NCBI GenBank assembly: GCA_028382965.1
Contig: JAOEUK010000003.1
Span: 1-64,000, forward strand
DNA length: 64,000 nt
DNA from: Candidatus Puniceispirillum sp.
GTDB lineage: Bacteria > Pseudomonadota > Alphaproteobacteria > Puniceispirillales > Puniceispirillaceae
Direction of reading: 5' to 3'
Part shown: positions 54,694 through 64,000 of the stretch, piece by piece
Layout of the letters: each line of letters begins with the position of its first letter
How positions within the stretch are numbered: position 1 is the first letter of the stretch
Notes under the pieces: model-generated
The model's input: the letters and a program-made list of their open reading frames with translations, nothing else
The model's database searches: none
Told to the model about the DNA's origin: nothing
Translations under genes and position numbers: made by a program

Positions 54694-55221
54694 TTATTTA
54701 GCCATTAAATCAATCTGATTGCCACGCGAAATGGCTGAAACACCAGTTCGTGCAATCTCCACCTCGCCAAGCGAATGCATTAAATCAATGAATGCCGCAA
54801 CTTTTGACGAATTTCCCGTCACTTCAAATACAAAACTACCCAAAGTGCTATCTAATGTCCTTGCGCGAAAGGTGTCGGCAATGCGAAGTGCCTCAATCCG
54901 GTTTTTCCCGTCATTAATAATTTTTACCAAAGCCAGCTCACGCTCGATAGCCGCGCCCATCTCGGTTAAATCACAAACAGAATGTATTGGTACAAGACGA
55001 GCTAGTTGCGCCTTTATTTGCTCAACAACCATCGGCGTGCCTGACGTAACTATAGATATCCTCGAAAGGTTTAAGTTTCCCTCGACTTCAGCAACCGTTA
55101 GGCTTTGAATATTATAGCCTCGGCCGGAAAAAAGTCCCACCACCCGTGCTAAAACACCAGGCTCATCGTCCACTAAAACTGAGATAATATGCCGTTCAAT
55201 TGCATCGCTGATACTCGTCAT
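54694..55221 (-). CDS. ilvN: Acetolactate synthase small regulatory subunit
   Basis: A 175-residue regulatory subunit with an N-terminal ACT domain ('HIISVLVDDEPGVLARVVGL', 10-29; 'FSGRGYNIQSLTV', 30-42) that binds valine for feedback inhibition, and a C-terminal ALS_ss_C domain (about 85-170). It activates and regulates the IlvB subunit encoded 22 bp upstream. The Gly/Asn residues of the valine-binding ACT interface are present. The normal length suggests ordinary feedback control. Confidence 0.95.
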   Translation of the reverse strand: MTSISDAIERHIISVLVDDEPGVLARVVGLFSGRGYNIQSLTVAEVEGNLNLSRISIVTSGTPMVVEQIKAQLARLVPIHSVCDLTEMGAAIERELALVKIINDGKNRIEALRIADTFRARTLDSTLGSFVFEVTGNSSKVAAFIDLMHSLGEVEIARTGVSAISRGNQIDLMAK

Positions 55222-55243
55222 GATTAAGCTCCTAAATGACTAA

Positions 55244-57055
55244 CTAAACCAATACCATACCTTCTTCAGAGATTGGTTTTTCAGCCTGATCTTCTGGACC
55301 CAAAAGCATCTCGTTGTGCGCCGCACCGGATGGAATCATCGGAAAGCAGTTTTCTTCCTTTGCTACTCGAATATCAGCAATGACTGGACCAGGTGTTGAC
55401 AACATTTCGGCGATCAAGTCATCAAGATCTGCTGCCTTTCTAGCAACAAGCCCCACCATGCCAAAAGTATCCGCCAGCTTAACAAAATCCGGGAGGGACT
55501 CACTATAAGACTCAGAGTAGCGGCCACCATGAATTAACTCTTGCCATTGCCGAACCATTCCCATCCATTCATTGTTTATAATGAACATTTTAACTGGCAG
55601 GTTGTATTGTGCTAAAGTTGATAACTCTTGCATGTTCATCATAAATGAAGCCTCACCAGCAATGTCAATCACCAAAGAATTTGGGTGCGCCACCTGAACA
55701 CCCAGAGCAGAAGGCAGCCCATAACCCATTGTACCAAGACCGCCTGACGTCATCCAGCGGTTTGGCTTTTCAAAGTCATAATATTGTGCAGCCCACATCT
55801 GATGCTGCCCAACTTCCGTTGTGACATAAGAGTCATGATCACGAGTGAGTTCACAAAGCCGCTTTATCGCATACTGCGGTTTAATTATATCATCGTCCTG
55901 AATAAACCCAAGACAATCTCGCTTTTGCCAGTCCCTGATTTGTCCCCACCATTTTTTCAAAGCCCCCTCATGCGGCACAAATGATTGAGCTTTCATCTCA
56001 GCGATCAGCATCTCAAGAACAATAGTGCAGTCACCAATTACAGCAAGATCCACACGAACATTTTTGTTGACTGATGATGGATCAATATCAATGTGTATTT
56101 TTTCTGATTTTGGAGAAAACCCACTAATTCGACCTGTCACGCGATCATCGAAGCGCGCCCCAACATTCAGCATGAGATCACAGTCATGCATAGCCCAATT
56201 AGCCTCATAGGTGCCGTGCATGCCGAGCATCCCCAAAAAGTGTTTGTCAGACGCGGGCAAGGCTCCAAGCCCCATGAGAGTAAGAGTCGTTGGCCATCCT
56301 GTCATATCTACCAGCTGTTGCAAAAGCAAAGACGCTTTTGTACCGGAATTAATAATGCCACCTCCACCATAAATAATTGGCTTCTCAGCTCGCTTCATCA
56401 TTTTTACAGCTTGTTTTATAGCTTCAGCATTAGGCCTGGTTTCGGGACAATATCGCTTCTGAGATGCCTTTGCCACTCCCGCCGTCTTATAGAGATACTC
56501 ACCCATCAAAATATCTTTGGGCAGATCAATCAGAACTGGCCCTGGGCGGCCAGAGCGAGCAACATGGAATGCCTCAGCGACTGTATGTTGAAGTACGTCG
56601 CCGTCCTTCACTAGATAGTTGTGTTTCGTACATGGCCGGGTAATGCCTGTTGTATCGGCTTCTTGGAAAGCATCATTCCCAATTAAGTGGGTTGGCACTT
56701 GGCCAGTCAAACACACCACAGGCACTGAGTCCATTAAAGCATCAGTTAGGCCTGTGACGGCGTTTGTTGCTCCCGGTCCAGATGTGACAAGAACCACACC
56801 AACTTTGCCAGTAGACCGAGCATACCCCTCGGCAGCGTGCACAGCAGCCTGCTCGTGCCTAACAAGAATATGTCTGATTTTATTGTTATTAAAAAGAGCA
56901 TCATAAATTGGTAGGACCGCACCACCCGGGTACCCAAAAATAACTTCAACTGCCTCATCCTCCAGAGACTTAAGAAGAATTTCTGCGCCCGCCATCGGTA
57001 TTAAACCATTATCTGATATCGACTGTTTGTGTTCTGTAGGGGAAGACTTTACCAT
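55244..57055 (-). CDS. ilvB: Acetolactate synthase large catalytic subunit
   Basis: ThDP- and FAD-dependent enzyme that makes acetolactate or acetohydroxybutyrate; the latter uses 2-oxobutyrate, which the citramalate route begun by CimA supplies. From the ATG at 57055 it has 603 residues; the open frame extends 15 codons upstream without clear support. Visible are '[17 protein letters not shown]' with '[16 protein letters not shown]' (catalytic Glu), and the ThDP motif beginning '[19 protein letters not shown]', in which the usual G-D-G/A is G-E-A. First gene of ilvBNC. Confidence 0.93.
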   Translation of the reverse strand: MVKSSPTEHKQSISDNGLIPMAGAEILLKSLEDEAVEVIFGYPGGAVLPIYDALFNNNKIRHILVRHEQAAVHAAEGYARSTGKVGVVLVTSGPGATNAVTGLTDALMDSVPVVCLTGQVPTHLIGNDAFQEADTTGITRPCTKHNYLVKDGDVLQHTVAEAFHVARSGRPGPVLIDLPKDILMGEYLYKTAGVAKASQKRYCPETRPNAEAIKQAVKMMKRAEKPIIYGGGGIINSGTKASLLLQQLVDMTGWPTTLTLMGLGALPASDKHFLGMLGMHGTYEANWAMHDCDLMLNVGARFDDRVTGRISGFSPKSEKIHIDIDPSSVNKNVRVDLAVIGDCTIVLEMLIAEMKAQSFVPHEGALKKWWGQIRDWQKRDCLGFIQDDDIIKPQYAIKRLCELTRDHDSYVTTEVGQHQMWAAQYYDFEKPNRWMTSGGLGTMGYGLPSALGVQVAHPNSLVIDIAGEASFMMNMQELSTLAQYNLPVKMFIINNEWMGMVRQWQELIHGGRYSESYSESLPDFVKLADTFGMVGLVARKAADLDDLIAEMLSTPGPVIADIRVAKEENCFPMIPSGAAHNEMLLGPEDQAEKPISEEGMVLV

Positions 57056-57224
57056 AATATTATTTCTCGTAAAATTCTCAAATTTGTTAGCCAAGCACAA
57101 TCTCTTGAGACGCTCTAATAACGAAACAATCTGTCACAAAAAAACATGACTTTTTCCATTTTAATATTGAACCCGCTGTATTTAAAGGTTGTTTGCCAGT
57201 TTTTTAACAATGGGTCAACTAGTT

Positions 57225-58178
57225 TTAACAAATAAGTGAAAAGATATTTTCCATTAAACTTTTCGATAGTTTCGTTTTTATTGTAATTTGCGCATTATAA
57301 TTATTTCTTAACCATGTCATTTGCCGTTTTGCATAACGACGACTATCTCGTTTACTGATGTATTCAGCTTCGCTCATTGTCATTTTTCCTTCTAACACAG
57401 ACTTCAAAGCCGATAAACCCAGCGCTTTCGTCAATGGTAGAGACGGATCCAAGTCACGCGCTGCAAGGCAGCGCACCTCATCAATTGCACCATCATCCAA
57501 CATTTTATTAAACCGCTCATTAATACGACGATATAAAATATCTCGGCTCGGTAAAATAGTTAGTTTTAATGCTTGGCCAATCAATGCCCCTTTGTGATCT
57601 CTGGTTTGCCAAGCACTCAGTGGTGTTCCTGTCGCAGTAATGACACTCATTGCCCTAATTAAGCGTTGACTGTCACCATGAGTAATTCTCTCAGCAATTG
57701 GCAGATCTAGAGCTGCAAGCTGTTTCCAAAAAGCAGGACCCCCTATTTTCTGATACAAAACTGTATTGGCATCATGGATCGCTGCTGGCACTTCAGGAAC
57801 TGGGGCTATGCCGTTTATTGCCGCTTCTAAATACATGCCAGTCCCACCAACTACTATTGGAAGCTTGCCACGGTTGCGGATCAACATCATTGCATCCGCA
57901 GCTAACTTCAACCATTTTACAACTGAGGCTCTGTGAGCTCCGTCAACAACTCCATACAGGTGGTGAGGGACGCCTCCCCTATCAGACAAGGAGGGACGTG
58001 CAGTCAAAACTGAAAGATCCGCATATAGCTGCATCGAATCTGCATTTATTATCTCCCCACCAAGCGCTTTAGCAAGACTGACAGCGACCTGCGATTTGCC
58101 TGATGCAGTAGGCCCCGCGATCATTATATAACTTTTAGATTTCCGATCACTTTTGCCACTTTGCACTACCTTTGACAC
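57225..58178 (-). CDS. miaA: tRNA dimethylallyltransferase
   Basis: Adds dimethylallyl to A37 of tRNAs reading UNN codons. It has 317 residues. The P-loop is 'AGPTASGKS' (21-29), followed by 'EIINADSMQLYADLSVLTAR' (36-55, substrate Asp) and 'PIVVGGTGMYLEAAINGI' (about 105-122). The C-terminal 'RRYAKRQMTWLRNN' (about 278-291) binds tRNA. Together with TsaC and TrmJ it is the third anticodon-loop modification enzyme in the window. Hfq, a common neighbour of miaA, is absent here. Confidence 0.95.
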   Translation of the reverse strand: MSKVVQSGKSDRKSKSYIMIAGPTASGKSQVAVSLAKALGGEIINADSMQLYADLSVLTARPSLSDRGGVPHHLYGVVDGAHRASVVKWLKLAADAMMLIRNRGKLPIVVGGTGMYLEAAINGIAPVPEVPAAIHDANTVLYQKIGGPAFWKQLAALDLPIAERITHGDSQRLIRAMSVITATGTPLSAWQTRDHKGALIGQALKLTILPSRDILYRRINERFNKMLDDGAIDEVRCLAARDLDPSLPLTKALGLSALKSVLEGKMTMSEAEYISKRDSRRYAKRQMTWLRNNYNAQITIKTKLSKSLMENIFSLIC

Positions 58179-59178
58179 TCTTCTAACTCCAATTCATCAT
58201 CAATGGCGGCAGTATGCTTCAACATGGCTAAGAGACCTTACTAATTATTATTTTTTGTGTACTCTACAATTAAAGCGTACCAGCTAAAAACGGATCATAC
58301 AGCAGAATTGATTTGCAAGGCTGATATTGGCTGTAACTAAGCAGCATAAATAACAATATAGCGTCTCAAGCCCATCATAGTGAGACTAACAAACACAAAA
58401 TAGGTGTGAGCATCGTTCTTTTTGCCAAGCAGCGCAAAAAAAATCTTCCAGCGGGTTTAGATAGCACAATCGTCACATCTTAGTCCTCAGATGACCTTGC
58501 AGACCTAGCCAGCGTCGGGGATGACATTTACGCCAACAAAAAAAACTATGGCAGACGCGATGGATTTGAAACGCGCCTTATTGAAACGAGTTGCCCTGGT
58601 TAGGGGTAAACCAATTCATCTTTTTAAACCAGTTATTGCAACAACAAAGCCATCAAGTGGAGCATTTGAGCTCGTCAATGCCATGTGTGCAAATGGAACA
58701 AAATGTTGCCTCATTTCTGAAGGCCTTAACTTTACAACTAGGACCTTCACCACTCAGTTTAGATTTTGCAACTAAAACAACAACCACATGAATGTCACCG
58801 AGACAAAAATTCTCAGTATGGTCAAGACGCCTATTCTTGATCAAATCACAAAAGAAAGTTATTTTGATTATTATCAAAAAACCAGAAGAATAAGCACCGA
58901 CAATGATGTGACCATTGATAAGTGGAGCTAATGGTTTCTAGATACTTCAAATCTCTGGCATGAATGATTCTTTTAGCTATTGACGGTTTTCTTGGGCTGC
59001 GGTTGCGATCCAGCTAAACCTTAAAAACCCTCTCGGCCTTCTTTATTTGCAAGGATATTAGTAGGCTAACATTAAAAAGAGCCAAGACATTAATTCTTTA
59101 ATAAATGAAAGGCGTGCAATTGATTTTACTCAACATCACCAGCTAATGGAACAAACTAGCTAAAGGCATTTATCCATT
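58179..59178. other. Gene-poor stretch between miaA and degP
   Basis: This 1-kb gap carries no intact gene. Its middle (58406-58960) contains protein-like plus-strand fragments in changing frames, listed as a pseudogene. The outer parts are AT-rich. No tRNA or strong terminator was seen, and the promoter of miaA must lie in the part next to 58178. Confidence 0.5.
58406..58960 (+). pseudogene. Decayed coding region, family unknown
   Basis: Plus-strand pieces read like protein. From 58406 'VSIVLFAKQRKKNLPAGLDS' runs to a TAG at 58481, then on in frame through 'SSDDLADLASVGDDIYANKK'. In another frame, around 58610-58787, a Gln-rich piece ends in 'LSLDFATKTTTT' and a stop. From the ATG at 58788 a 47-codon piece holds 'LSMVKTPILDQITKESYFDY' and ends TAA at 58929, with 'WFLDTSNLWHE' beyond it. 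The pieces could belong to one dead gene with frame shifts and stops. I do not recognise the family. Confidence 0.4.
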
Positions 59179-60654
59179 TTATTTCTTAGCAAAACTTATC
59201 TGCAAAAACCTCTCCCGACCATCACGCTCTATCAGAATCAATATTCCAGTTTGGCTAGTATTCTCTGCATCGTTAATGTCTTTAGCAAGCTCGGTCACTC
59301 CCTTAACAGGGCGCTGACCAAAACGTCTGAGAATATCACCAATCACAAGGCCTTTTTCCGCAGCTGGACTACCTTGCACAACCTCACTAACAACAACGCC
59401 CGTCTTGTCCTCGTCAAGGCCTAGCTCAACTGCAAGTTTTGGCGACAGATTTTGCACTGAAAATCCAAGGCTTCCAAAGCTTTGTTTGCCTTCTTTGGAT
59501 AGCTGTCCTCCACCTACCAGCCCAACAAGCTCAGCCTTTTCAAGTTCACCAAGCGTAATTTCTAAAATTTTTGATTTACCCTGGCGGAACAATTCTACAT
59601 CAACTTTAGTTCCAATGTCCGTTTCAGCAACAATGCGCGGCAAATCACGCATTTTACCAATAAGCTTTCCATCAAATTTTAAAATCACATCACCTGGCTG
59701 AACCCCCCCTGCAGCTGCTGGGCTACTCTCATTGACTGAAGACACCAAGGCTCCAGTCACATCTTTCAACCCCAATGATTCAGCAATGTCAGGAGTAACC
59801 TCTTGTATAAAAACACCAAGCCAACCTCTCCTCGTTTGGCCAAACTCAATCAACTGATCTGCAACCCTATTTGCCAAATTTGATGAAATTGCAAAGCCTA
59901 TTCCAACCGATCCACCAGACTGAGAGTAGATTGCAGTGTTAATCCCGATAACCTCCCCTGCAGTGTTAAACAATGGCCCTCCGGAGTTGCCTCGGTTAAT
60001 AGAGGCATCTGTCTGAATAAAATCATCATAAGGGCCGTTTCCAATATCTCTTCCACGCGCTGAAACAATGCCTGCAGTCACAGTTCCTCCAAGGCCAAAA
60101 GGATTGCCGATAGCAAGCACCCAATCGCCCACTCGTAAGCTGTCAGAATCCCCAAAGAGGACGGCATTTAGTTTAGTTTCCCCAGGCTCTATCTTCAAAA
60201 CAGCAATATCAGTTTTTTTATCCTGACCTAAAACCTTAGCTGTGAAACTAGTTTCATCAGCTAAAATTACTCGAATTTCCTCTGCATTTTCAATAACATG
60301 ATGATTAGTTACAATTATACCACTGGCATCGATAATAAACCCCGAGCCAAGAGATTGAGCCTTGCGCTGGCGGTCATTATCACCAAAATTTTTAAAAAAC
60401 TCTTCAAATGGTGATCCCGGTGGGAATTGAGGCATTTCTGCACTCGGCCGGTCGTTTACAACCGTTGTTGTAGAAATATTTACTACAGATGGCGACAATT
60501 TTTCTACTTTATCAGCAAACGAACCAAGCCTTTCTGCAGCAAACACTCCGGTAGAAACAAATACTGCAACGAAAACAAACAAAAAAGAGGCTCTAACATT
60601 GCTGGGAATAAATTTTAGCTGTTTATGCAAAAGACACGTTGATCGGACAGGCAT
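59179..60654 (-). CDS. degP: Do-like periplasmic serine protease DegP/HtrA
   Basis: Periplasmic protease and chaperone for misfolded envelope proteins. The 491-residue precursor has a signal peptide (hydrophobic 23-38, cut near 'GVFAAE'). The trypsin-like domain carries the triad His119 ('VTNHHVI'), Asp149 ('KTDIAVLK') and Ser224 ('RGNSGGP'). Two PDZ domains follow (about 265-370 and 395-480). GGAG lies 8 bases upstream of the ATG. It comes 235 bp after hflC in the same direction, as often seen in alphaproteobacteria. Confidence 0.96.
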   Translation of the reverse strand: MPVRSTCLLHKQLKFIPSNVRASFLFVFVAVFVSTGVFAAERLGSFADKVEKLSPSVVNISTTTVVNDRPSAEMPQFPPGSPFEEFFKNFGDNDRQRKAQSLGSGFIIDASGIIVTNHHVIENAEEIRVILADETSFTAKVLGQDKKTDIAVLKIEPGETKLNAVLFGDSDSLRVGDWVLAIGNPFGLGGTVTAGIVSARGRDIGNGPYDDFIQTDASINRGNSGGPLFNTAGEVIGINTAIYSQSGGSVGIGFAISSNLANRVADQLIEFGQTRRGWLGVFIQEVTPDIAESLGLKDVTGALVSSVNESSPAAAGGVQPGDVILKFDGKLIGKMRDLPRIVAETDIGTKVDVELFRQGKSKILEITLGELEKAELVGLVGGGQLSKEGKQSFGSLGFSVQNLSPKLAVELGLDEDKTGVVVSEVVQGSPAAEKGLVIGDILRRFGQRPVKGVTELAKDINDAENTSQTGILILIERDGRERFLQISFAKK

Positions 60655-60889
60655 GATAAATACTCCAAAAAGGCTTACCGAGGCACTGACAACAAATTGA
60701 TATCATCACTAACCTTTGATTAGGATACCCCGTAATGTGAAGTAAAATCATATCCATAAAAAGGCTGTTTTGTGGACATTTCACCTAAATCACAGTTAAT
60801 AAATAAAGTCGCAAGAATAACTGGTGATTTTGACAAAAAGGAACACTATCGCTCTTAACAAACCCACCAGCTAATTTTTTCACAAAGGA

Positions 60890-61768
60890 CTATTTTGCGG
60901 TCACGCCATCCTTATCCAAAAGATATCGGAAAAAAGAACTATTGGGTGACAACACCATCGAGGTATCCTTCTCACCGAACGATTTTCGATATGCTTCCAT
61001 TGACCTGTAAAAAGCAAAAAACTCCGCGTCCTGACCAAAACTATTAGCGTAAACCCGAATTGCTTCAGAATCACCCGCTCCCTTTGTCTCTTGTGCAGTT
61101 TGCTGTGCTTCAGAAACAATCACTGTACGAGTTTTTTCTGCAGCAGACCTAATTTTTTGAGCTTCCTCTTCACCTGTTGCACGAAATTCCTTAGCCTCTC
61201 TAGTTCGCTCCGACTTCATGCGATTGAAAATGTTCTGACTTGTAGCATCAGGATAATCTGCGCGGCGTAATCGCACATCAATAATTTGTAGACCAAGCGT
61301 CACAACTGACTGATTAACTTCATCGCCAATCGACCGGGTGATAACATTCCGCTGACCTGTTAAAATTGATGCCAAGGTCTCATTACCAAGTGCACGACGA
61401 ACTGACGAATCTATAATTGCTTCTAGTCGGCCACGAGCACCAGCTTCATTACGAACTGTTTGATAGAAAAGTAACGGATCAGTAATTTTATAGCGAGCAT
61501 ATGCATCCACCATCAAACGCTTCTGATCAGAAAGAATGACTTCCTGAGCATCTTGCGGGATAAGACTTAAAACCCTCTTTTCGTAATAAGTTACGTCCTG
61601 AATAAATGGGACTTTGAAAGCAAGGCCTGGCTTCTGAATTGTCCGTTTGGGCTCACCCAATTGTAGGACCAAGGCTTGCTGCGTCTGATCTACTGTAAAT
61701 GCCGAGTTGTACAACACAAAGGCACCAGCAAGAAAAACCACGATAGTTGCTAAACGAAATGAAGCCAT
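60890..61768 (-). CDS. hflC: HflC, SPFH-domain membrane protease regulator
   Basis: A 292-residue SPFH/prohibitin-like protein with one N-terminal membrane helix ('LATIVVFLAGAFVLYNSAF', 6-24). Then 'VDQTQQALVLQLGEPKRTIQ' (26-45) opens the SPFH domain; a helical, Glu/Ala-rich C-terminal stalk includes 'EGEEEAQKIRSAAEKTR'-like 'TGEEEAQKIRSAAEKT'. With HflK it forms a large ring in the inner membrane around FtsH and modulates its proteolysis. It starts one base after the hflK stop. Confidence 0.95.
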   Translation of the reverse strand: MASFRLATIVVFLAGAFVLYNSAFTVDQTQQALVLQLGEPKRTIQKPGLAFKVPFIQDVTYYEKRVLSLIPQDAQEVILSDQKRLMVDAYARYKITDPLLFYQTVRNEAGARGRLEAIIDSSVRRALGNETLASILTGQRNVITRSIGDEVNQSVVTLGLQIIDVRLRRADYPDATSQNIFNRMKSERTREAKEFRATGEEEAQKIRSAAEKTRTVIVSEAQQTAQETKGAGDSEAIRVYANSFGQDAEFFAFYRSMEAYRKSFGEKDTSMVLSPNSSFFRYLLDKDGVTAK

Positions 61769-61769
61769 T

Positions 61770-62876
61770 TTAGTTTCCCCCTGCCGATTTATTCAGCTCT
61801 TTAAGCGGTAAGTATGGCACAACACTGCCGGCCGCACCATTCCCGTCAATTATAACTTTTTCAACATTTGAAAAAATTTCTTCAATCGTTTCGAGATAAA
61901 TTCTCTCTTTCGTAACATCCTTATCTTGCAAGTAGGCCTTGTAAATCTGGTCAAAGCGAGATGCATCACCAGTTGCTCTGTTTACCACCTCGGCTTCGTA
62001 AGCTTCTGCTTCCGCAATCAGTTTTGCAGCCTCGCCACGAGCCCTTGGTACGATATCATTGCTGAACGCTTCTGCCTCATTTTTTAACCGATCCCGGTCT
62101 TGACGCGCTCGCTGAACTTCATTGAAAGCATCAATCACATCCGCTGGTGGGTCAACCGCTAACAACTGCACATCACGCACACGGACGCCAACGCCGTATT
62201 CACTTAACAAGTCTTGCAACTGCTGACGCGCCTGAACTTGTATAGACTGTCTTCCCTCAGTCAGCACATTTTTAATCGGTGTTCGGCCAATAATTTCACG
62301 CATCACTGCTTCTGCGGTCACCTTTATTGTTTCATCTGGCTCCGCAAGGTTAAATAAGTACTCACCAGCATCAGAAATACGCCAAAATACAACAAAATCA
62401 ATGTCTACAATGTTTTCATCACCTGTAATCATCTGGCTTTCATCAGAGATATCACGGCGCGAAGAGGAGTTCCCTGAGACGTCCCTAAAACCAATTTCTA
62501 TCCGGTTATCGCTGGTAACTTCTGGCCTCAAAACAGACTCCACTGGATAAGGAATATGATAGTGTAATCCGGGAGGAGTTGTACGAACCCATTCACCAAA
62601 ACGCAAAACCACGCCCTGCTGTGACGGATTAACGCGGTAAAACCCAGTCAAACCCCAAACGATACCAAAGATGACTAACAGCAGTAAAATACCTCGACCA
62701 CCACCACCACCACTTGGCATCATTCGACGCCATGTTTCATTCAGTTGCCGCAATAATGCGTCAACATCTTGGGGAGGTTGGCCACCGCCTTGACCCCAAG
62801 GACTGCCACCCTTGTTGCCACCTTGTCCCCAAGGACCCCCGCCACTGTCTTTGCCGCCGTCGTTATTCCATGGCAT
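61770..62876 (-). CDS. hflK: HflK, SPFH-domain membrane protease regulator
   Basis: A 368-residue partner of HflC. A Gly/Gln/Trp-rich N-terminus (2-38, repeated 'GGSPWGQGG' units) is followed by the membrane helix 'GILLLLVIFGIVWGLTGFY' (63-81) and the SPFH domain ('VNPSQQGVVLRFGEW', 83-97). 'NEVQRARQDRDRLKNEAEAF' (about 250-270) starts the helical stalk. The Gly-rich segment is typical of HflK and gives the cytoplasmic tail flexibility. First gene of hflK-hflC, divergent from mrp. Confidence 0.95.
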   Translation of the reverse strand: MPWNNDGGKDSGGGPWGQGGNKGGSPWGQGGGQPPQDVDALLRQLNETWRRMMPSGGGGGRGILLLLVIFGIVWGLTGFYRVNPSQQGVVLRFGEWVRTTPPGLHYHIPYPVESVLRPEVTSDNRIEIGFRDVSGNSSSRRDISDESQMITGDENIVDIDFVVFWRISDAGEYLFNLAEPDETIKVTAEAVMREIIGRTPIKNVLTEGRQSIQVQARQQLQDLLSEYGVGVRVRDVQLLAVDPPADVIDAFNEVQRARQDRDRLKNEAEAFSNDIVPRARGEAAKLIAEAEAYEAEVVNRATGDASRFDQIYKAYLQDKDVTKERIYLETIEEIFSNVEKVIIDGNGAAGSVVPYLPLKELNKSAGGN

Positions 62877-63092
62877 GATGCTCTCGCTCCCTCACCCTTT
62901 AACTGAAGTTTGCCACGATAATTCGTAACAATTTTTAATATAATTTTTTGTATAACCGATACTATTGGCCTTGTTATCACTGCCAGCACGTAAATTACCA
63001 CCCTTAACTTGAAAAATCAGTGTCCAAAGCTTATCTCATCAGTTCTACCACGTCTCACTCTAATATTTGTATGGAAGCGGTTGATTTCAAGA

Positions 63093-64000
63093 ATGGCACA
63101 CAAATTGAACGAGATAAAAATTATTGAGGCACTCTCTGGCATTAGTTTGCCAAATTCAGATGAGTCTATTGTCGACACAAACAGTGTTTCTGGCATTGTT
63201 ATTAAAGATGGGCATGTTGGTTTTACAATTGAAATTAATGCCAACGACAAAGACAAAGCGGACATGCTCCGTAACGCGGCAGAAAAAGCCGTTCTAGAGC
63301 TCGTGGGTGTTTTATCGGCAACGGCAATGTTAACAGCGCATCAATCCGGGCCTTCACTCCAATCAAAAAATCAAGAGCAAGGCACTCCAATTGGAGCAGG
63401 GCAAAAAATGCAAGAGAAGCCCCATCAGCCAGCAACACATGTGATTGCCGTCGCGTCGGGCAAAGGCGGTGTTGGCAAGTCAACAACTTCCATTAACCTA
63501 GCGCTTGCACTCACATCACTTGGAAAAAAAGTAGGGATCCTTGATGCAGATATTTATGGCCCATCATTGCCGCGCCTTATCGGATTAAACCGCAAACCTG
63601 AAAGTGATGGCAAAAAGATTATGCCTATTAAAGCTTGGGGACTGCAAACCATGTCAATTGGCTACCTTGTGGCAGAAGACGCGCCAACAATTTGGCGCGG
63701 ACCAATGGTCATGAGTGCCATCGAACAGATGCTGCGCGATGTGGCATGGGATGCTCTGGATGTATTAGTTATTGACATGCCACCAGGCACTGGTGATGCG
63801 CAATTAACCATCTCACAGCGTGCTGCGCTGTCTGGCGCTGTGATAGTCTCAACACCTCAAGATTTGGCGCTTATTGACGCTCGAAAAGGGTTAAACATGT
63901 TCCGCAAAGTGAATGTGCCGTTGCTTGGTATCGTTGAAAATATGAGCCATTTTCTTTGCACCGACTGTGGTGCACGTCATGAGATATTTGGAAATGGTGG
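63093..64000 (+). CDS. mrp: Mrp/NBP35-type Fe-S carrier ATPase (cut by window end)
   Basis: From the ATG at 63093 an open frame of 302 codons runs to the window edge. An N-terminal MIP18/DUF59 domain (about 1-75, beginning 'MAHKLNEIKIIEALSGISLP') is joined by a Gln-rich linker to a deviant Walker A ATPase 'ASGKGGVGKST' (121-131), with 'ILDADIYGPSLPRL' and 'DVLVIDMPPGTGD' following. Near the cut end 'CTDCG' supplies the C-X-X-C pair that holds a bridging [4Fe-4S] cluster at the dimer interface. It delivers Fe-S clusters to apoproteins. No clear ribosome binding site is seen; the 216 bp to hflK are a shared divergent promoter region. Only a short C-terminal part is missing. Confidence 0.93.
   Translation, partial: MAHKLNEIKIIEALSGISLPNSDESIVDTNSVSGIVIKDGHVGFTIEINANDKDKADMLRNAAEKAVLELVGVLSATAMLTAHQSGPSLQSKNQEQGTPIGAGQKMQEKPHQPATHVIAVASGKGGVGKSTTSINLALALTSLGKKVGILDADIYGPSLPRLIGLNRKPESDGKKIMPIKAWGLQTMSIGYLVAEDAPTIWRGPMVMSAIEQMLRDVAWDALDVLVIDMPPGTGDAQLTISQRAALSGAVIVSTPQDLALIDARKGLNMFRKVNVPLLGIVENMSHFLCTDCGARHEIFGNG

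Noticed and set aside
58521-58791. Two overlapping plus-strand ORFs of 84 and 66 codons
   Set aside because: They overlap in different frames, lack ribosome binding sites and match nothing recognised. They are better seen as parts of a decayed region.
63017-63486. Minus-strand ORFs at the right end
   Set aside because: They are antisense to the clear Mrp reading frame, which starts at 63093 and runs off the window.

Overview
The window looks like a chromosomal segment of a low-to-medium GC marine alphaproteobacterium. The support is the alphaproteobacterial gene content and order: purB-purC-purS-purQ-purL followed by a BolA and a CGFS glutaredoxin; a gltX of the LSKR type; a class II DAHP synthase; mreBCD-mrdA-rodA; ilvBNC with miaA and degP-hflC-hflK nearby. 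A SAR116-like lineage is my guess from gene content and a base composition of roughly 42% GC; nothing in the window proves it. No tRNA, rRNA or CRISPR array was seen.

Layout. 1-5.5 kb: start of a TPR protein, a purine-salvage pair (nucleosidase and apt), a rhomboid protease, a CinA-like MoCF-domain protein and map. 5.8-12.1 kb: a small basic protein, then the plus-strand purine cluster purB to purL with bolA and grxD, ending at a clear terminator. 12.2-24.1 kb: a long minus-strand run, gor, class II DAHP synthase, nicotinate phosphoribosyltransferase, nadE, gltX, cysS, cimA, trmJ and rpsD; rpsD has its own sigma70 promoter and a structured leader. 24.5-34.4 kb: acetoacetyl-CoA synthetase, an unknown protein, a DMT transporter, cytochrome b561 beside a dead cytochrome c', AlkA facing a dead SRAP gene, TsaC/Sua5, an FAD-linked oxidase and a DUF924 protein. 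34.4-38.9 kb: cell-envelope genes, two glycosyltransferases and lptD.

38.9-42.7 kb is an accessory island lying exactly between the convergent ends of lptD and glmS. It holds a truncated serine recombinase translationally coupled to a MORN-like protein, a SAM methyltransferase, and a cassette of tiny overlapping minus-strand ORFs (one ribbon-helix-helix-like) bounded by G/C-tract hairpins. It is the least explained part of the window and the best place to look for something new. 42.7-47.6 kb: glmS, glmU and hldE. 47.8-53.4 kb: the elongasome operon. 53.5-58.2 kb: ilvBNC and miaA. 58.2-59.2 kb: gene remains. 59.2-64 kb: degP, hflC, hflK and a divergent Mrp ATPase cut by the window end.

The core genes join into a few themes: purine synthesis and salvage, NAD and aminoacyl-tRNA supply, branched-chain amino acid synthesis (cimA plus ilvBNC), and envelope building (UDP-GlcNAc from GlmS/GlmU, ADP-heptose from HldE, heptosyl-type transfer, LptD, MreBCD/PBP2/RodA). 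At least two genes (SRAP and cytochrome c') are recognisable corpses, disabled mainly by in-frame stop codons, and several other intergenic stretches contain protein-like fragments. This suggests recent and continuing gene loss.
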